Shown: positions 37,431-50,495 of the stretch, piece after piece
Layout of the letters: each line of letters begins with the position of its first letter
Numbering within the stretch: the stretch's first letter is position 1
From: Pomacea canaliculata
Taxonomy: Eukaryota > Mollusca > Gastropoda > Architaenioglossa > Ampullariidae
Reading direction: 5' to 3'
NCBI RefSeq assembly: GCF_003073045.1
Contig: NC_037591.1
Span: 41,863,883 to 41,927,882, forward strand
Length of the DNA stretch: 64,000 nt
Position numbers and translations under genes: made by a program
Notes under the pieces: model-generated
What the model saw: the letters and a program-made list of their open reading frames with translations, nothing else
The model's database searches: none
Told to the model about the DNA's origin: nothing

Positions 37431-38442
37431 CTGTTGGTTTGAGAGCAAAATGCAAGACTTGGTGTAGTTGTTATTCAACGTATCATCAAAGATGAAGCTT
37501 AGATGACAACAAGTGCCTTCATTCACATCATTTTCTAAACCTAACAGAACTATTTATAGCTTGTCAACATATAGTTACCGATTATTAACGATCGCAATTT
37601 AAAAGTGTGATTGCTGTAAACAGTGCAGAGAATCGTTAATAAACAAAGGTTGAGTAACAGTAATATTTTCTACACTACAGTTGTAACGATTTAATGTCCC
37701 ACGTCACACAACAGGGTTCACATTGTTTTTCCTGGGCATTGCAATAATAAAAATTATTATTACTATTATTACTTTATACAGGGACATGATTGTCAGTTAA
37801 TGCAATAGTTTAATCCTTGCACCAGTTTGTTTATTTGCTTTCAGCACATAGTTGGCAGGGAATGTCGTGTGTGTCTATGGGAAGTGTACGTTCTAAAGTC
37901 TATCCTGAGAGATAAATGTTAAGTACTGGTAGAAAAGAAAGAAAGAAGGAGAAACGTTTTATAAATTTTCAGTGCAGTTGTTAAGGTTTGGACACGTTTG
38001 TGCTGCTGGACCTGTGACCTGTAATCAACAATTGGACCAACCAACGGGACACAAGACCCACCACTGACCGTGTTCTGGGATTACATGGGCAACCACACAA
38101 TAGAATGTGCCAGTGCCATGTACAAGACTTCAGATAGTACCAGACAATCGGCAACTAGAGGGCAGCAGTTGTAGCCACCAACAACAGACGAGATTGTACC
38201 AGTTACTTCGCCTACTTCTACTTTTTCTGTTTACACCACTGAAGGCGTCCACATTGACACTACAGTATGAGTCAGACACATGTTCTCAATATCGCTCTGG
38301 CTGGACTTTTCAAATAGCTAAGTGAAGCTTAGTACAAGACACTAAATCTTCAAATCTTAATACCTTAACATCCTTTAATTTTTACTCTCTCTGTGTATAA
38401 ATATACTTTCTCCTCGATACAGTTATCTCTAGAAAAACTTGC

Positions 38443-41400
38443 CTAGAAAAATCTGTAATTATTACCTTTAATGTGCCTTGGATTCACCTTAGTGCAGATA
38501 ATAGAGATCCTTCCTGCAAAAGTAAAAAAAATTCAATTGTAAAAGCATAATGCTATTAATTAAATGTACACAACCATCATCACCATAAAAACAAAACTGA
38601 GAACTGTCAGGTCAGTGGCTTATCTGTGTACATGTCTAGAGGTGTTGGATGGCTGCAACATGTAACAACGGTTTCCACAGTGGCTGAGGTGAGCCGCAGC
38701 GTGCAATGGTAGGTCAGCTCACTCTTGCTTACTTTCACCAGCCACCTCCTTCCTTTCCTGGCCTCCCTCCACAATCGCTTATAGTGTGTGGTCAGTCACG
38801 TGGTGTGTGGTCAGTCACGTGGTGTGTGGTCAGTCACATGGTGTGTGGTCAGTCACATGGGAGTCCCCAGGGAGGTGATTGTGACTATTTATAGTTACGA
38901 TCACATGTTGCAGACTAGAAGTCAGAGCAGTTTTCGCAGGCATTTACTCTCGTATGTTGGGTACTTTATTTCTGTGTCAGAAGGCAGAGGTCATGTATTT
39001 CACCCGTAGAGCGAAACGAGTACTACTATGAAAGTTAGTATCTGGAAGTAAAGCCTGTTAAGCATGCTTTTTTTCTATTGTCGCGGTGCTTGTAATTTGC
39101 AAATGCTTTGGTATATAGATGACTGCAAGTTATTCAAAGCCATGATCCCATGGCGCTGTTGCCGTCTACGAAGAAGTCTTGTACATTCGTACTTTGTTGT
39201 TACTGCTGTTGATGTTCAAAGCTTTGTTCTTGTCTGTGCTTGTCTCTGTCCCTTGTGCATATGTTATCTACTTGATTGTAGACGATGACATCTGTCTGTA
39301 AGAAACCGCGTACTTGAGGGTCAGTGCGCTAACTACATTCTTCTAAAGACACTTACACTGCCCTCTCGATATAATCGGTTTATATGTGACTTAAACTATG
39401 TACGAATGACATGTTGAGTAAATAAAAGTAGAAAAACAGATGCCCTGCTATTTAATGGGTTTTCCAAAAGGTGCCAATAGAAGATGATATGTTCCATAGT
39501 GTATTTACAAAGTCTAGAGTTGTGTCGGAGATAAAGAACGAGAGGACTATGGCGGATACACAATCACATAAATAGGGGCATCATACAGACACAGACAATA
39601 GACAGTGAGGGACATTTCAGTGTAAAACGATGGAAAATAGACCTGCTGTAAGACATAAGATATTTGCGACAAATTCTACAAACTTATACTTGCTTGAATG
39701 TCCCAAACAGGAAACGTTTCGTCTCTTTTCATTGTTATTTATTTTTTATCGTGTTGTTGACTTTATTTTCTCTTAAAGCTGTCATTACTTCTCTCACGTC
39801 AAGTCTTGATAGTACGTCTGTTAAAAATATATGACACTAGTTTTATTGTGATGCAGGTGTACATGTTACAGACACCAGAAACAAGCTATGGTTACAAGAA
39901 GAGACATCAGCTTGTGTGTCACCAAACTTACTATTTGCTGTCCTAACAACATGGCACATGTCATCTGAAGAGCAACAAACAGCTGGGTCACACCGTTCAC
40001 CGGTCCTGGCGCACTGAAACCAAACCGAACACGTCATAGGAACGTCATAACTAGCAACAAAACACGTCATCAAACCATCATAGCTAGCAACAAAACACGT
40101 CATCAGACCGTCATAACTAGCAACAAAACACGTCATCAGACCGTCATAACTAGCAACAAAACACATCATCAGACCGTCATAACTAGCAACAAAACACGTC
40201 ATCAGACCATCATAACTAGCAACAAAACACGTCATCAGACCGTCATAGCTAGCAACAAAACACGTCATCAGACCGTCATAACTAGCAACAAAACACGTCA
40301 TCAGACCGTCATAACTAGCAACAAAACACGTCATCAGACCGTCATAACTAGCAGGAAGCCTTTGCCAAGGTTTTCTAGTCTGACGTTCTTCCTTCCTACT
40401 TATCTTGGGCGGTCCGGTGGCTCTAGTGTTAGCGCCTGTCACTGACAGTGAGAGTTGTCTGTCCCTGGGTCACATCTCTACAACACCGTGACGTCAGTGA
40501 CAGACTGTGTGCCAGCAAATTTGAACATCTGTCCACATCCCTCCCTACTTACTTCATCCCTTGGGAATTGCCTCACCTGTTCTTCACGCTTGTGAAAGTC
40601 CACTCACGAGTCAATGCATGATTGCCGGTAACCTCATCTCTCACGTGACGCACAATTTAGTCCACTGACCTGATCGCTTGCAATTTATCATCAGTAACTG
40701 TAATTACTTGTCGTCTTACCGGCGTACTGGAAACGTATAAATAATGTTTTTCTGGTTCACACAGGGGAACTAGTTTGACCTTAGTGACGTCACTCTGTCT
40801 AGTGTTTATCAATCTCTATATTGACCATTATGATATTACTATGTCCGGTAAGTATATATCAATAAGCCCACAACACCATGGTGCAGCACATCACAGCAAC
40901 AATCTCCAGGTGCCGTGTGTAAGACAGTGTGTCAGCGATTAGTTGAAGTCGGTGATGAAGACATTAAAGTGCTGGACGCAACGCCGCCTAGAGGATTGCT
41001 TCTCTTGCACAGATCTATGGTGTTTAATACGATTCTTGTAAAAACCTTAATGTTTTATTTATTTTGTCGTTCTATATCAGTCGTGTTGAGACTGTCATTC
41101 TCACCAAGGAAACTGTCCTTCATCCAAATAATAAAGTATTTTAGACAACTGTAACAAAAATCTTTACGATGGATATGTTAAACCACAATGTACATACACT
41201 AGCTCTTAGTGAAGAATTTCAGGACTGTGTAGCTGTCATATTGCACAGTGACACAGCAAGTCACATGATCTATCTCCTAAAAGTCAAAAGAAGGAGCTGC
41301 TGAAAGTTCAAGGTTTGCATGTTGCAGCTTGTGGTGTAGAAGGGTATTTCTTTGCTTCCAAAAACACGGGTGACTGATGGCGAACTCTGATCTCCTGCTC

Positions 41401-42069
41401 ACTCTGCAAGGTTTTACCTAATACTATCACAAACTTAGGATGTCCACAAGTTGTCTTTCAAAAGTTGTGTCAAAAGATCTTTGACAGATTGAATGTCCTT
41501 GCCAGCTTCAGTGAATGTATGTAACATTATACGTGTCTCAATTTCAAACTGCTCTTCTTAGTTCCAAATGTTGATATGAAGAGTAAATTACACACCAGTA
41601 ACAGTCGGATAATAGTGGTCACGGATGAGTGACTTGTGGCATCTTCGTGTTTTAGCGACACCAGGCTTTTACACCAGACATCAACAGCGATAGCAATCAG
41701 TGTCCTTCTCATCACTCTCCTTCTTGTGAGGTCCTCCACCACTGCGCATGCGTGTCAGATTCTCCCAGTCACCCACCAGACTATGAAATATTGTATTTTA
41801 TTTACGATTATGAAATTTTAAAAACTGACTACACCAGGGACTGCTTTGTAAGGTATAATAATGTTACACTGTTTAATGCTTTGTCCGGTCATATCTAGCT
41901 CATCACAGGACAGTGATGTTACATCTTTTATCCTTTATGAGCAAGCTTCTAGAGTTGTACCTCTCTGTGATGCTCAGCCAGTTGGTGTTGGTGGATGTGT
42001 CTGGCATTCAAGGGCCATGGCGAGCAGCAAGCAGACGACAGCTTGGTACAACCGTGTCAGTACAGTCAT
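38443..42069 (-). pseudogene. Secreted ICK-like peptide gene, copy 6, broken
   Basis: This is a member of the MTVQ subfamily with all parts present. Exon 1 lies at 41961-42069, exon 2 at 39932-40013 and exon 3 at 38466-38513. The cysteine exons still show C-6-C-4-CC-5-C plus one, so it descends from a six-cysteine gene. It looks broken, with about one break, and is probably recent because the rest is well kept. The upstream block and polyA signal are intact. Intron 1 holds the SINE relic and the 33-bp minisatellite, and intron 2 holds about four units of the 19-bp repeat. Confidence 0.65.
40040..40355. repeat. 33-bp minisatellite before exon 2, copy 6
   Basis: About ten units of the same 33-bp repeat as in copy 5, very uniform, next to the acceptor of exon 2. 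The high uniformity suggests recent expansion or conversion. Confidence 0.95.
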
Positions 42070-42334
42070 CCTGGTTGGTAGAATGCTTCAGAAAATATTC
42101 AATGACACTTGATTATTATTATGTTGTCAATACATGTTACGGCTAAACAAGAAAAACGTTTTGAAGACCTTCTACCAAGACTTAAAACCCGTTGTTCATT
42201 CCAATGTTTATGAATCCTTTATATGTGATTATACTTCAATGAGAGGTTCGGGGACCAAAATGACTACATATATCTGTAAATAAACATGGATATTTATAAC
42301 GTTTTTGACAACATTGTCAGCCTCATCATGTATA

Positions 42335-42560
42335 CAACATGCAACGAGTTAAGCAAGAAACACACACAACTGTGCTTTTGTCTACTTGCGTTTAAAGCCA
42401 GTAACGGCGATGTTAACCTCGACAGACGTCGTCGTTAGGTTGTCACTGTCTGTAGTGTGGGGAAGACAACTGGGAAAAGTCACGTCGCTAGTCACGTGAC
42501 GTCAGCGCGAAGCTCAGTTATCTTGCGTTGTCGACGTGGCGGTTATTAAAGAATAAATGT
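42335..42560 (-). promoter_or_regulatory. Upstream block with E-box/CRE core, copy 6
   Basis: The conserved block with core CACGTGACGTCA at 42493-42504, followed upstream by the ggcggttattaaagaataaatg part shared with copies 1 and 3. Confidence 0.55.
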
Positions 42561-43104
42561 TTAACAGAAGTTAAAGGACTAGTCTGTTGTAATATCTATC
42601 TATAGACTTAGCTAAGAGAGGTGTATGATACTCTTCTCCCGAAGGAAGATACCACTTTCGTTTTTTAAATGTTCGCTTACAAACACCGTCACCTACAAAA
42701 GGTCAAACTCGAAGGTCCGTTGTTTCGTAATTACCAGAAGGTCCGAGTTCTACCTCTGGCCGAGGCCTTCACACCGTTAATGTGTTTCTGTACAATCCTG
42801 ACTTTACTGTTGTCATCCTCTTTCTCTGCTAGGTGATGTTTGAATTCATGTGTGTCGAGAATGAAAGCGGGGATTGTCGACACATATTGTAAAGTGAGTG
42901 ACATTTTATTTAATAATGTAATTGCTCGCCCCAGTAATGCTTTAAAAAAATACGTATCAAAGGAATTCGTCATACAACCAGCATCTTAGGCAAATTTTAT
43001 GCATTTTTATGTTCTATAATATGCGTTCCAGTTTTGAGTATTTTTTTTTTTATTTTTACAGCAAATACCCATTAACATCAAAAGACACATAAGACCAGAT
43101 TTCT

Positions 43105-43384
43105 TTCAATAAAATTTATTTTTTTGTTGAATTTTTCAAACGAACAAAATCATCGAGAAATACAATGAAAACATCTAAAAGCATGGAAATAGAAAAAATT
43201 TAGAGACACCTTTGAACTCAACGATCTCATGCTCTTGCGATGACGTCATAATATTCGTTATTATCCCAGAATCGGACAGTGGGCAGACGCACCTGTTGTC
43301 GTTACTATTTGGGTACATCAAGCTCTCAACGGCTTTTTGTAGCAGGCGACATTCTTCACTTCTTATTCTTTAAATGTCTAGGAC
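43105..43384 (-). other. Probable terminal exon and polyA signal, copy 7
   Basis: The acceptor gctctcatgccgacag precedes the conserved last-exon block, with AATAAA at 43115-43120 (complement). Joined to exon 3 in phase 1, it gives a short basic tail and a stop within ten codons. Confidence 0.5.
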
Positions 43385-44329
43385 CTGTCGGCATGAGAGC
43401 AAAATGTATTTTTTTGCTGTAATTATCATTCAAAGTGTGACATTTGAACTACATTCTAAATTAAGCATAACTATTTATATCTTGCCAACACACAGTTACC
43501 GATCTCTCACGATTGCTATTTAAATGTTTTATAGGTGTTAACAATTCTCAAAATCATTTATAAACAAAAGTGAGTAGAACTACTATTTTCTACACAACGT
43601 TTGTAATGTTTTAATGTTCTCAGGTCACACAAGAGAGCTCACCAGTATCACTCAAAGCAGTAGAATAATAATTACTATTACAGGGTTATGTTTGTCAGTC
43701 ACGGAAATAGTTTATTTGTTGCACCTGTTCTTTTCTTTGTTTATTTTTAACACATCAAGGGCAGGCAATGTCTTGTAGCGAGTGTTCTTAGGGAAGTTTA
43801 GTATAAGTTATCCGTTAAAACTCGGTGCTATCAAAATAAAAGAAAGTGCTGATTTTTATCCGTTTTCAGTGCAGTTGTTAAGGTTTGTACACCTCCGTGC
43901 TGCTGTGCTCTGTCACCTATAAACAACCATTGGACCAACCAACGGGACACAAGACCCACCACTGACCGTGTTCTGGGATGACATGGGCAACCACACAATA
44001 GAATGTGCCAGTGCCATGTACAAGACTTCAGATAGTACCAGACAATCGGCAACTAGAGGGCAGCAGTTGTACCCACCCACAACAGACCAGATTGTTTCAG
44101 TTCTTTCGACTGCTTCGATATTTTTTATGTGTTTACGCCGATGAAGGTCCACATTGACACTACATTATGAGTCAGACACATGTTCTCAAGATCGCTCTGA
44201 CTGCTTTTTTCAAATAACTAGGTAAAGCTTAGTACAACATACTTAATCCTAAAATCGTACTACATTCCTTTCATTTTATATATATACCGATATATTTATT
44301 TTTATATATGAATACCCATGGAAAAAGAG

Positions 44330-47300
44330 CTAAATGTTACCAGTTCTTGGAGTTGCCCTTCTTGGATAGCAGACAAGAAAAGGACCTGCAAAATTAAATT
44401 TTAAAAAAATCACTGGTTCACAACGTCAGAAAGCATGTTGATGTGAGTGAGATGTCTACTATCTGTACATGCTCTCACCACAACCATTTGCACATTAAAA
44501 ACAAAACTGAGAAGTGTTAGGTCAGTGGCTTATCTCTGTACATGTCTTCCACATTTGTTCTTAATGTCACTGTTGTTGCTGACCAAAGCTTGTGTTCTTT
44601 TCTGTGCTTGTCTCTGTCCCTTGTGCATATGTTATCTACTTGATTGTAGACGATGACATCTGTTTGTACAAATTCTCCTACAAGGACAAGTACTCGAAGT
44701 ACATTCTTATAATGCGACTTACACTTCCCTCTATATATATATCGTTTTATATGAGACTAAACTAAATATCAATGTCATGCTGAGGTAAATAAAGTTGGTA
44801 AAACAGATGCCACTATTGTTTAATGCGCTTGTCTAAAAGGATCCACGAGAAGATGATCGGTTCTACTGTGTCTCTACAAAGTCTAGAGTCGTGTCGGTGA
44901 TAAAGAACTTGAGCAGTGGTTCTCAAAGTATTTCGGACCGCGGACCACTTTACTTAAGTAAAAAATATGGCGGATCACCAAGGCCTAAAAATTGCCGCAT
45001 TTGTTTCATTGCAATTCAAAACTAAATGTCCTTTTGTGACAGTAGTATAATAATAAGTTGACATAAAAGTACCTACCTCGTTATTTGAATTAAAATGTTA
45101 ATGCGAGCAATGCATCACTTTAAACATCACTTTGCTGACATATGACGACTGGCAGCCGCGGACCACCTGACTTATGCCCGCGGACCACACTTTGAGAACC
45201 ACTGAACTAGAGGACTATGGTGGATACCCAATCACATAAATAGCAGTGGCGTAGGAACCAGGGGGGCAGCGGGGGCAGCAGCCCCCCCAAGGAAAATACA
45301 GGGGGGGGCAGGAATATCCTTTTGCCCCCCAATATTGAGACGTAATTCCTCACAAAGAGCAAAGAACTGAAGAAAGGGGAACGTAGAGAGGAGACGGTCA
45401 TCACCGTCACAAAAGCGGGCCTGAGGCAAGTGGAGGCTCTAACACCTCTGACGATCAGATCGTGCGTGCGTGCAGTACCCCCCCCCAATCCTTTTTACGA
45501 AATGTGTGAGTGCGAACGCCGTTCACTGTCAGCAGGGAGTTTGCCCCCCCAACGCAAAACATCTTCCTACGCCACTGAATAGGGGCATCATACAGACAAA
45601 GACAATAGACAGAGCGACACATTTCAGTTTGAAACGATGTACAGTAGACTTGCTGTAAGACATAAGACATTTGCAACAAATTCTACAAACATATAGTCGC
45701 TTGAATGTCCCAAACGGGAAACTGTTCGTCTCCTTTCATTTAATATTTATCTTAAGGTAATTTTGTCTTTGCTTTCTCGTTAAGCTGTCATTTCTTCTTT
45801 GTCAATCATGTCAAGCCTTGAAAGTACGCATGTGCAAAAATATCTGACTATAGCTTTTTTTGTTTGTTTGTTTGTTTGGGGGTGTATGTCTGAGAGACAC
45901 CAGAAGCCAACAGGTGTAGCGTGAAAGTCTGAGTTAGGTTTAATGTGAGGTGTTAAGTTATCGTGACCACAAGAGACATCAGCACGTGTGTCATCAAACT
46001 TACCATCAGGTATTCTATGGCACATGTCCCTTGCAGATTTAAACGGAGCGGGCGTACATCCAGAGTCGCCGCAGTCGAACTAAACAAAACACGTGATCAG
46101 AAGAGCATCATAGCGAGCACCAAAACACGTCATCAGACCGTCATAACTAGCACCAAAACAAGTCATCAGACCGTCATAACTAGCACCAAAACACGTCATC
46201 AGACCGTCATAACTAGCAACAAAACACGTCATCAGACCGTCATAACTAGCAACAAAGCACGTCATCAGACCTTCATAACTATCACCAAAACACGTCATCA
46301 GACCGTCATAACTAGCAACAAAACACGTCATCAGACAGTCATAACTAGCAACAAAGCACGTCATCAGACCGTCATAACTAGCACCAAAACACGTCATCAG
46401 ACCGTCATAACTAGCAACAAAACACGTCATCAGACCGTCATAACTAGCAACAAAACACGTCATCAGACCGTCATAACTAGCAGGAAGCCTTTGCCAAGGT
46501 TTTCTAGTCTGACGTTCTTCCTTCCTTCTTATCTTGGGCGGTCCGGTGGCTCTAGTGTTAGCGCCTGTCACTGACAGTGAGAGTTGTCTGTCTCTGGCTC
46601 ACATCTCTACAACACGTGACGTCAGTGACAGTGTACCAGCGATTCTGAACATATGTGCATTTCCCTCCTACTTCCTTTCTTAAGAATTACTTCACCTGCT
46701 CTTCATCCTTGTGTCAGTCCACTCACGTGCCAATGACTTGATTGCCGGTAACGTGACCCACAATTTAGTCCATTGGTCTGGACGCTCCCAAGTCTATCCT
46801 CAGTAACTTTAATTACTTGTCGTCTTATCGGCTTTCTTTAAACGTATAACCAATAGGTGTTTTCCTGAACCACACAGGGGAACTACATATTGACCTTAGT
46901 GACGTCACTATGTCGGTGTGTATAAATCTCTATATTGACCATTGTGATGTTAGTGTGTCCGACGTGTAGAAATCTCCAAGCCCACAACACCATGGTGCGT
47001 CGTATCACAACAACATCTCCAGGTGCCGGTGTGTAAGACAGTGTGTCGGTGATTAGTTGAAGTCGGTGATGAAGACATTAAAGTGCTGGACGGAGGAGAT
47101 CGCAACCCGCCTAGAGGATTGCTTCTCTTGCACAGACTCTATGGTGTTTATACGATTTTTATAACAACCTTCATTATTTATCTTATTAATCTTATCTTTT
47201 TACATCAGTCTTGTGGAGACTGTCATCCCCACCAAGGAAACTGTCCTTTCTTCTAATCATAAACTAATTTCACACAACTGTAACTAAAATCTTAACGGTG

Positions 47301-47856
47301 CCTATGTTGAACCACAATGTACACATACTACGTCATAGTAAGAACTTCAGACGTGCTGGGATCCATGGATGTGTAGCTTCCATATTGCACAGTGACCATG
47401 GGAGTCACTTCATCCATCTTCTGCAAGTTTCCCAGTTTAATGTTTCCTTGAAGCAAACAGTCTTTCCTTGGACATACCCCAAACAAACTTCTTCTGGGGT
47501 CCTTGACCACTGCGCATGAGTGTCAGATTCTTTAGGTCACCCACCAGCAGAGGAAGAACGTTTACATAATTACTTACTCCGAAGTTTGAAATTGTTTAAC
47601 TGATTACACCAGAGGCGGCTTTGTAGGGCATAACAATGTTACATTGTTTGAGGTATTTTGTTTCATCATATCAAGCTAACCACGTGACAGTGATATTACA
47701 TCTGTTTGTGTCTTTAATTAAGAACCTTCGTAGTATTGTTCTTACCGTATTAGCTAGAACCAGACGGTGATGGTGATGGTGAATGTGTCTTGCATCCAAG
47801 GCCATGGCGAGCAGCAAGCAGACGACAGCTTGGTACAACCGTGTTTGTACAGTCAT
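44330..47856 (-). CDS. Secreted cysteine-rich peptide, four-cysteine form, copy 7
   Basis: Exon 1 (47746-47856, 37 codons) starts MTVQTRLYQAVV with signal core LLLAMALDA, then RHIHHHHHRLVLANT, in phase 0 at gtaaga. Exon 2 (46004-46079) uses a tttgtttag acceptor and encodes C-4-C-11-C. Exon 3 (44341-44385) adds one cysteine ten residues on. Like copy 5 it has four cysteines and no CC pair. If exon 3 is not spliced further, a stop lies at 44330. Two short inverted-repeat elements are inserted in intron 2. It is closely related to copy 5 by signal peptide, spacing and minisatellite. Confidence 0.7.
44914..45204. mobile_element. hAT-type MITE in intron 2 of copy 7
   Basis: A 291-bp element with ends CAGTGGTTCTCAAAGT and ACTTTGAGAACCACTG. 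It is flanked by 8-bp sequences aacttgag (44906-44913) and aactagag (45205-45212) that match at seven of eight bases. It encodes nothing. It is internally AT-rich with ccgcggaccac motifs near both ends. Confidence 0.9.
45244..45577. mobile_element. Second short inverted-repeat element, copy 7
   Basis: A 334-bp element begins CAGTGGCGTAGGAACC and ends CTTCCTACGCCACTG, with a 5-bp flank aatag on both sides (45239-45243, 45578-45582). Inside are G-runs and C-runs (ccccccc). The family is unsure: the ends look hAT-like, but the visible duplication is shorter than eight bases. Open frames within it are chance. Confidence 0.8.
46090..46485. repeat. 33-bp minisatellite before exon 2, copy 7
   Basis: About twelve units of the 33-bp repeat, with more unit variants than in copy 6 (aacaaa versus accaaa inside the unit). 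It is placed directly upstream of exon 2. Confidence 0.95.
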
Positions 47857-48164
47857 CGTGATTGGTAGACCGCTTTGTTTCGGAGCTCTTTAGGAAAAAT
47901 ACAATGATACTACATATGTGTACGTTGTCATTACATGTCAAGCTTTAACAAGCTCTGCAAAATGTGAAAAAGAAATTTTATCTTGTATAGCAAACGTTTG
48001 TTTTGTCAAACGGTTGCGAGCCTTTTATGGAAAAGGCGGGTTGGAAGAACAAAATAAAAAAAATTGCAAATAAATAAACTTCATAATTACTATAAATGAA
48101 GAAACTGTTAGCCACGTCATAAGAAGTGTAAGCAGTGAGATTATTTGTGTGCTAAGTCATCACT

Positions 48165-48380
48165 ACACTCACATACGAGTTAACTCACACAACTGTGCTT
48201 TTGTCTACTTGCGTTTAAAGTCAGTAACGGCGATGTTAACCTCGACAGACGTCGTCGTTAGGTTGTCACTGTCTGTAGTGTGGGGAAGACAACTGGGAAA
48301 AATGATGTCGCTAATCACGTGATGTCAGCGCGAAGCTCAGTTATCTTGCGTTGTCGACTTGGCTGGTTATTAAAGAATAA
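48165..48380 (-). promoter_or_regulatory. Upstream block with E-box/CRE-like core, copy 7
   Basis: The conserved block with the variant core CACGTGATGTCA at 48316-48327, as in copy 2. The probable noncoding-exon end is slightly shorter than elsewhere (actcacatacgagtt). Confidence 0.55.
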
Positions 48381-48759
48381 ATGTTTAACAGAAGTTAAAA
48401 TACTATTTATATTTTGACTTAGTAAAGCGCGGGTATGATATTGTTCTTCCCCGATGAATACACGCCTTTTATTCTTTTTTAGACATTTGACTACAAACAT
48501 CGTGATGCATAATAAGTGTCAAAATATGACAGGTCTGTTCTTAGCACTACTGCCCCAAGTCCCTGTACTGCTGCTGTCACAACATAGTCTGGCGTAGTTC
48601 TTCCCCTTTGACTGTAGCAAGCGACTGTGAGGGTGATATGTATTTATTCATTGTATGATCTAGGTGAGAAACAGGCTGTGGAATTTTTATTTGTGCCTTC
48701 TTTGAGGCTGAGCAGGTTGTTAGAAGAGTGTAATCTATTTCACTTAGAACCTTTTCATT

Positions 48760-50100
48760 CAAGCAATTTTTCCAGTTAGTGAGATTTTGATACTTTGAGT
48801 CTTTTTTGCATTGTATACATTCTGTCTCATATTTTACCACTTTTTTGTCCATGTATTTTTCTTGATTTGTGTTTTTTGTCTGTGTCTGTATTCTTTCCAG
48901 TTTGAAGCCTGATGGAGGGAGTTTCAGAGAAGTGTTTCAAAAAAAGACCTCTATCTTGAAGGGCAAACTTTGTTTATAATATAATTATCTTAACATATGG
49001 TAAATTAGGTACTCATCTGCTGGGTTGACACGGGGAACTTTAGCAAGCCTTAAACTAGCAACTGTCTATTTTCAGGTTCTAAAAACAAAAGCACACAGAA
49101 CATCTCTACTTTATTTAGAAGTTGTTGTAATCTCTATAGTGGTGTACAGACAATTTGAGAATTGTCTATTTGGTGATTTTTAAGAGTGTTGTTGTTGTTT
49201 AGAGTTTGTATATATTTTGCACTTGATTGTCCACTAAATCGCTGCATGTCACTTACGTTCCTGAAAAAATGTTAACATGCTATTTTATAAATACTGAGCA
49301 TGTGGATTTTGACTGTTACAAATGATTGAGGTTTATTCATTTCTTGTGGAGTACTGTAAAGCATCGTTTTATTGTTGAATTTTATCTGGCAGATCCTAGC
49401 TTATATGGTTGATATTTGTGCTCATTGTTTTCTTCTGTTTTCGGTGGGTTTTTTTAAAGATAGATCAACACAAAATAAACGGCTCCTTACAACAAATATG
49501 TCGTTTCACAAATTTAGAATACTTTTGTTGACGTTGTTGAAGTCTAATGTCCTGAGATGTTGTGTGATTTTAAATGGGACGTAGTATAAATGAGATGACA
49601 TCAAATCAGGCTTCTGACAGGTGTTTGATATATGTGTAATATATGGGATAAAGTATGAAAGGTCGTCTGTTATAGCTTTCAGGAGAAGCGAAAAACAACA
49701 AAGCTTTGAAGAATGTTAATTGTGATGGGTAGCTTTAAAAACATTATGCCGTCAATGTGAATGTACGTCTCACTATTTCTCTGTGCGTGTGTGTGTGAGT
49801 GCGTGCGTGTGTGAATAAGGAATGCATAAATAAAATGACAAAGATAGGATTAAGCGAAATGAAATAAAAGTAGGACAAGAAATGCATAATATGCACAAAA
49901 ACGGCATTATTTGAGTCACAAATTCAGAACAAAAGCTGCTCAGAAAAACAGTTTTTAATCAATCCTTTAGTATATATATATCTCCCCAAAAATTAATTAA
50001 CATTCTGACATTCTAATTGTATAAAGAGAAATAATATCGAACTCATAAAAACTTAAAAAAAGACTTCGAGACACAAAAAGATTCAAAAAATTAGAAATAC
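48760..50100. other. Core of the inverted junction, no gene
   Basis: On the left the spacer runs in the minus-gene orientation; on the right (from about 50105) it runs reversed. The sequence between appears single-copy. Short open frames at 48577-48852 and 49372-49584 are not supported: the first lies antisense over spacer sequence. A GT-rich stretch lies at 49780-49812. Confidence 0.45.
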
Positions 50101-50495
50101 AAAAACTAAACTGATTGAGACAGCAGGTTCTCAAGTGAAGACATTCCACTCTTCTAACAAGTCTGGTCAGGGGTAGCACCACAGAGTCAAACAAGATTCA
50201 CAGAGAAACTACTCAGCCTCTTTCTCACCTGGAATACATAGTAAATAAAAAAGAATTACTCTCACAGTCGCTTGTTATAGTCAAAGGGGAACAACTACGA
50301 AGATAAATGCTCTGACAGCAGCAGTACACTCCCCTTACCGATTTCTAATTGTCATGAACGAAATTCTTGGCCAAGACAGGCCCCTCGCTTGTAGGGACAT
50401 GGGGCTGGTGTGTTAACTACATACTTCATCATAAATATAATATAGAATATACTGCAATCTCATTACTTAGAAAGGTTTATAGAGGAACATCACGT

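Noticed and set aside
45207-45679. Proline- and glycine-rich open frames
   Set aside because: They fall inside and across the second inverted-repeat element of copy 7 and its C-runs and G-runs.
48577-48852. 91-codon minus-strand open frame
   Set aside because: Part of it covers the recurring spacer, other spacer copies do not keep it, and no domain is visible.
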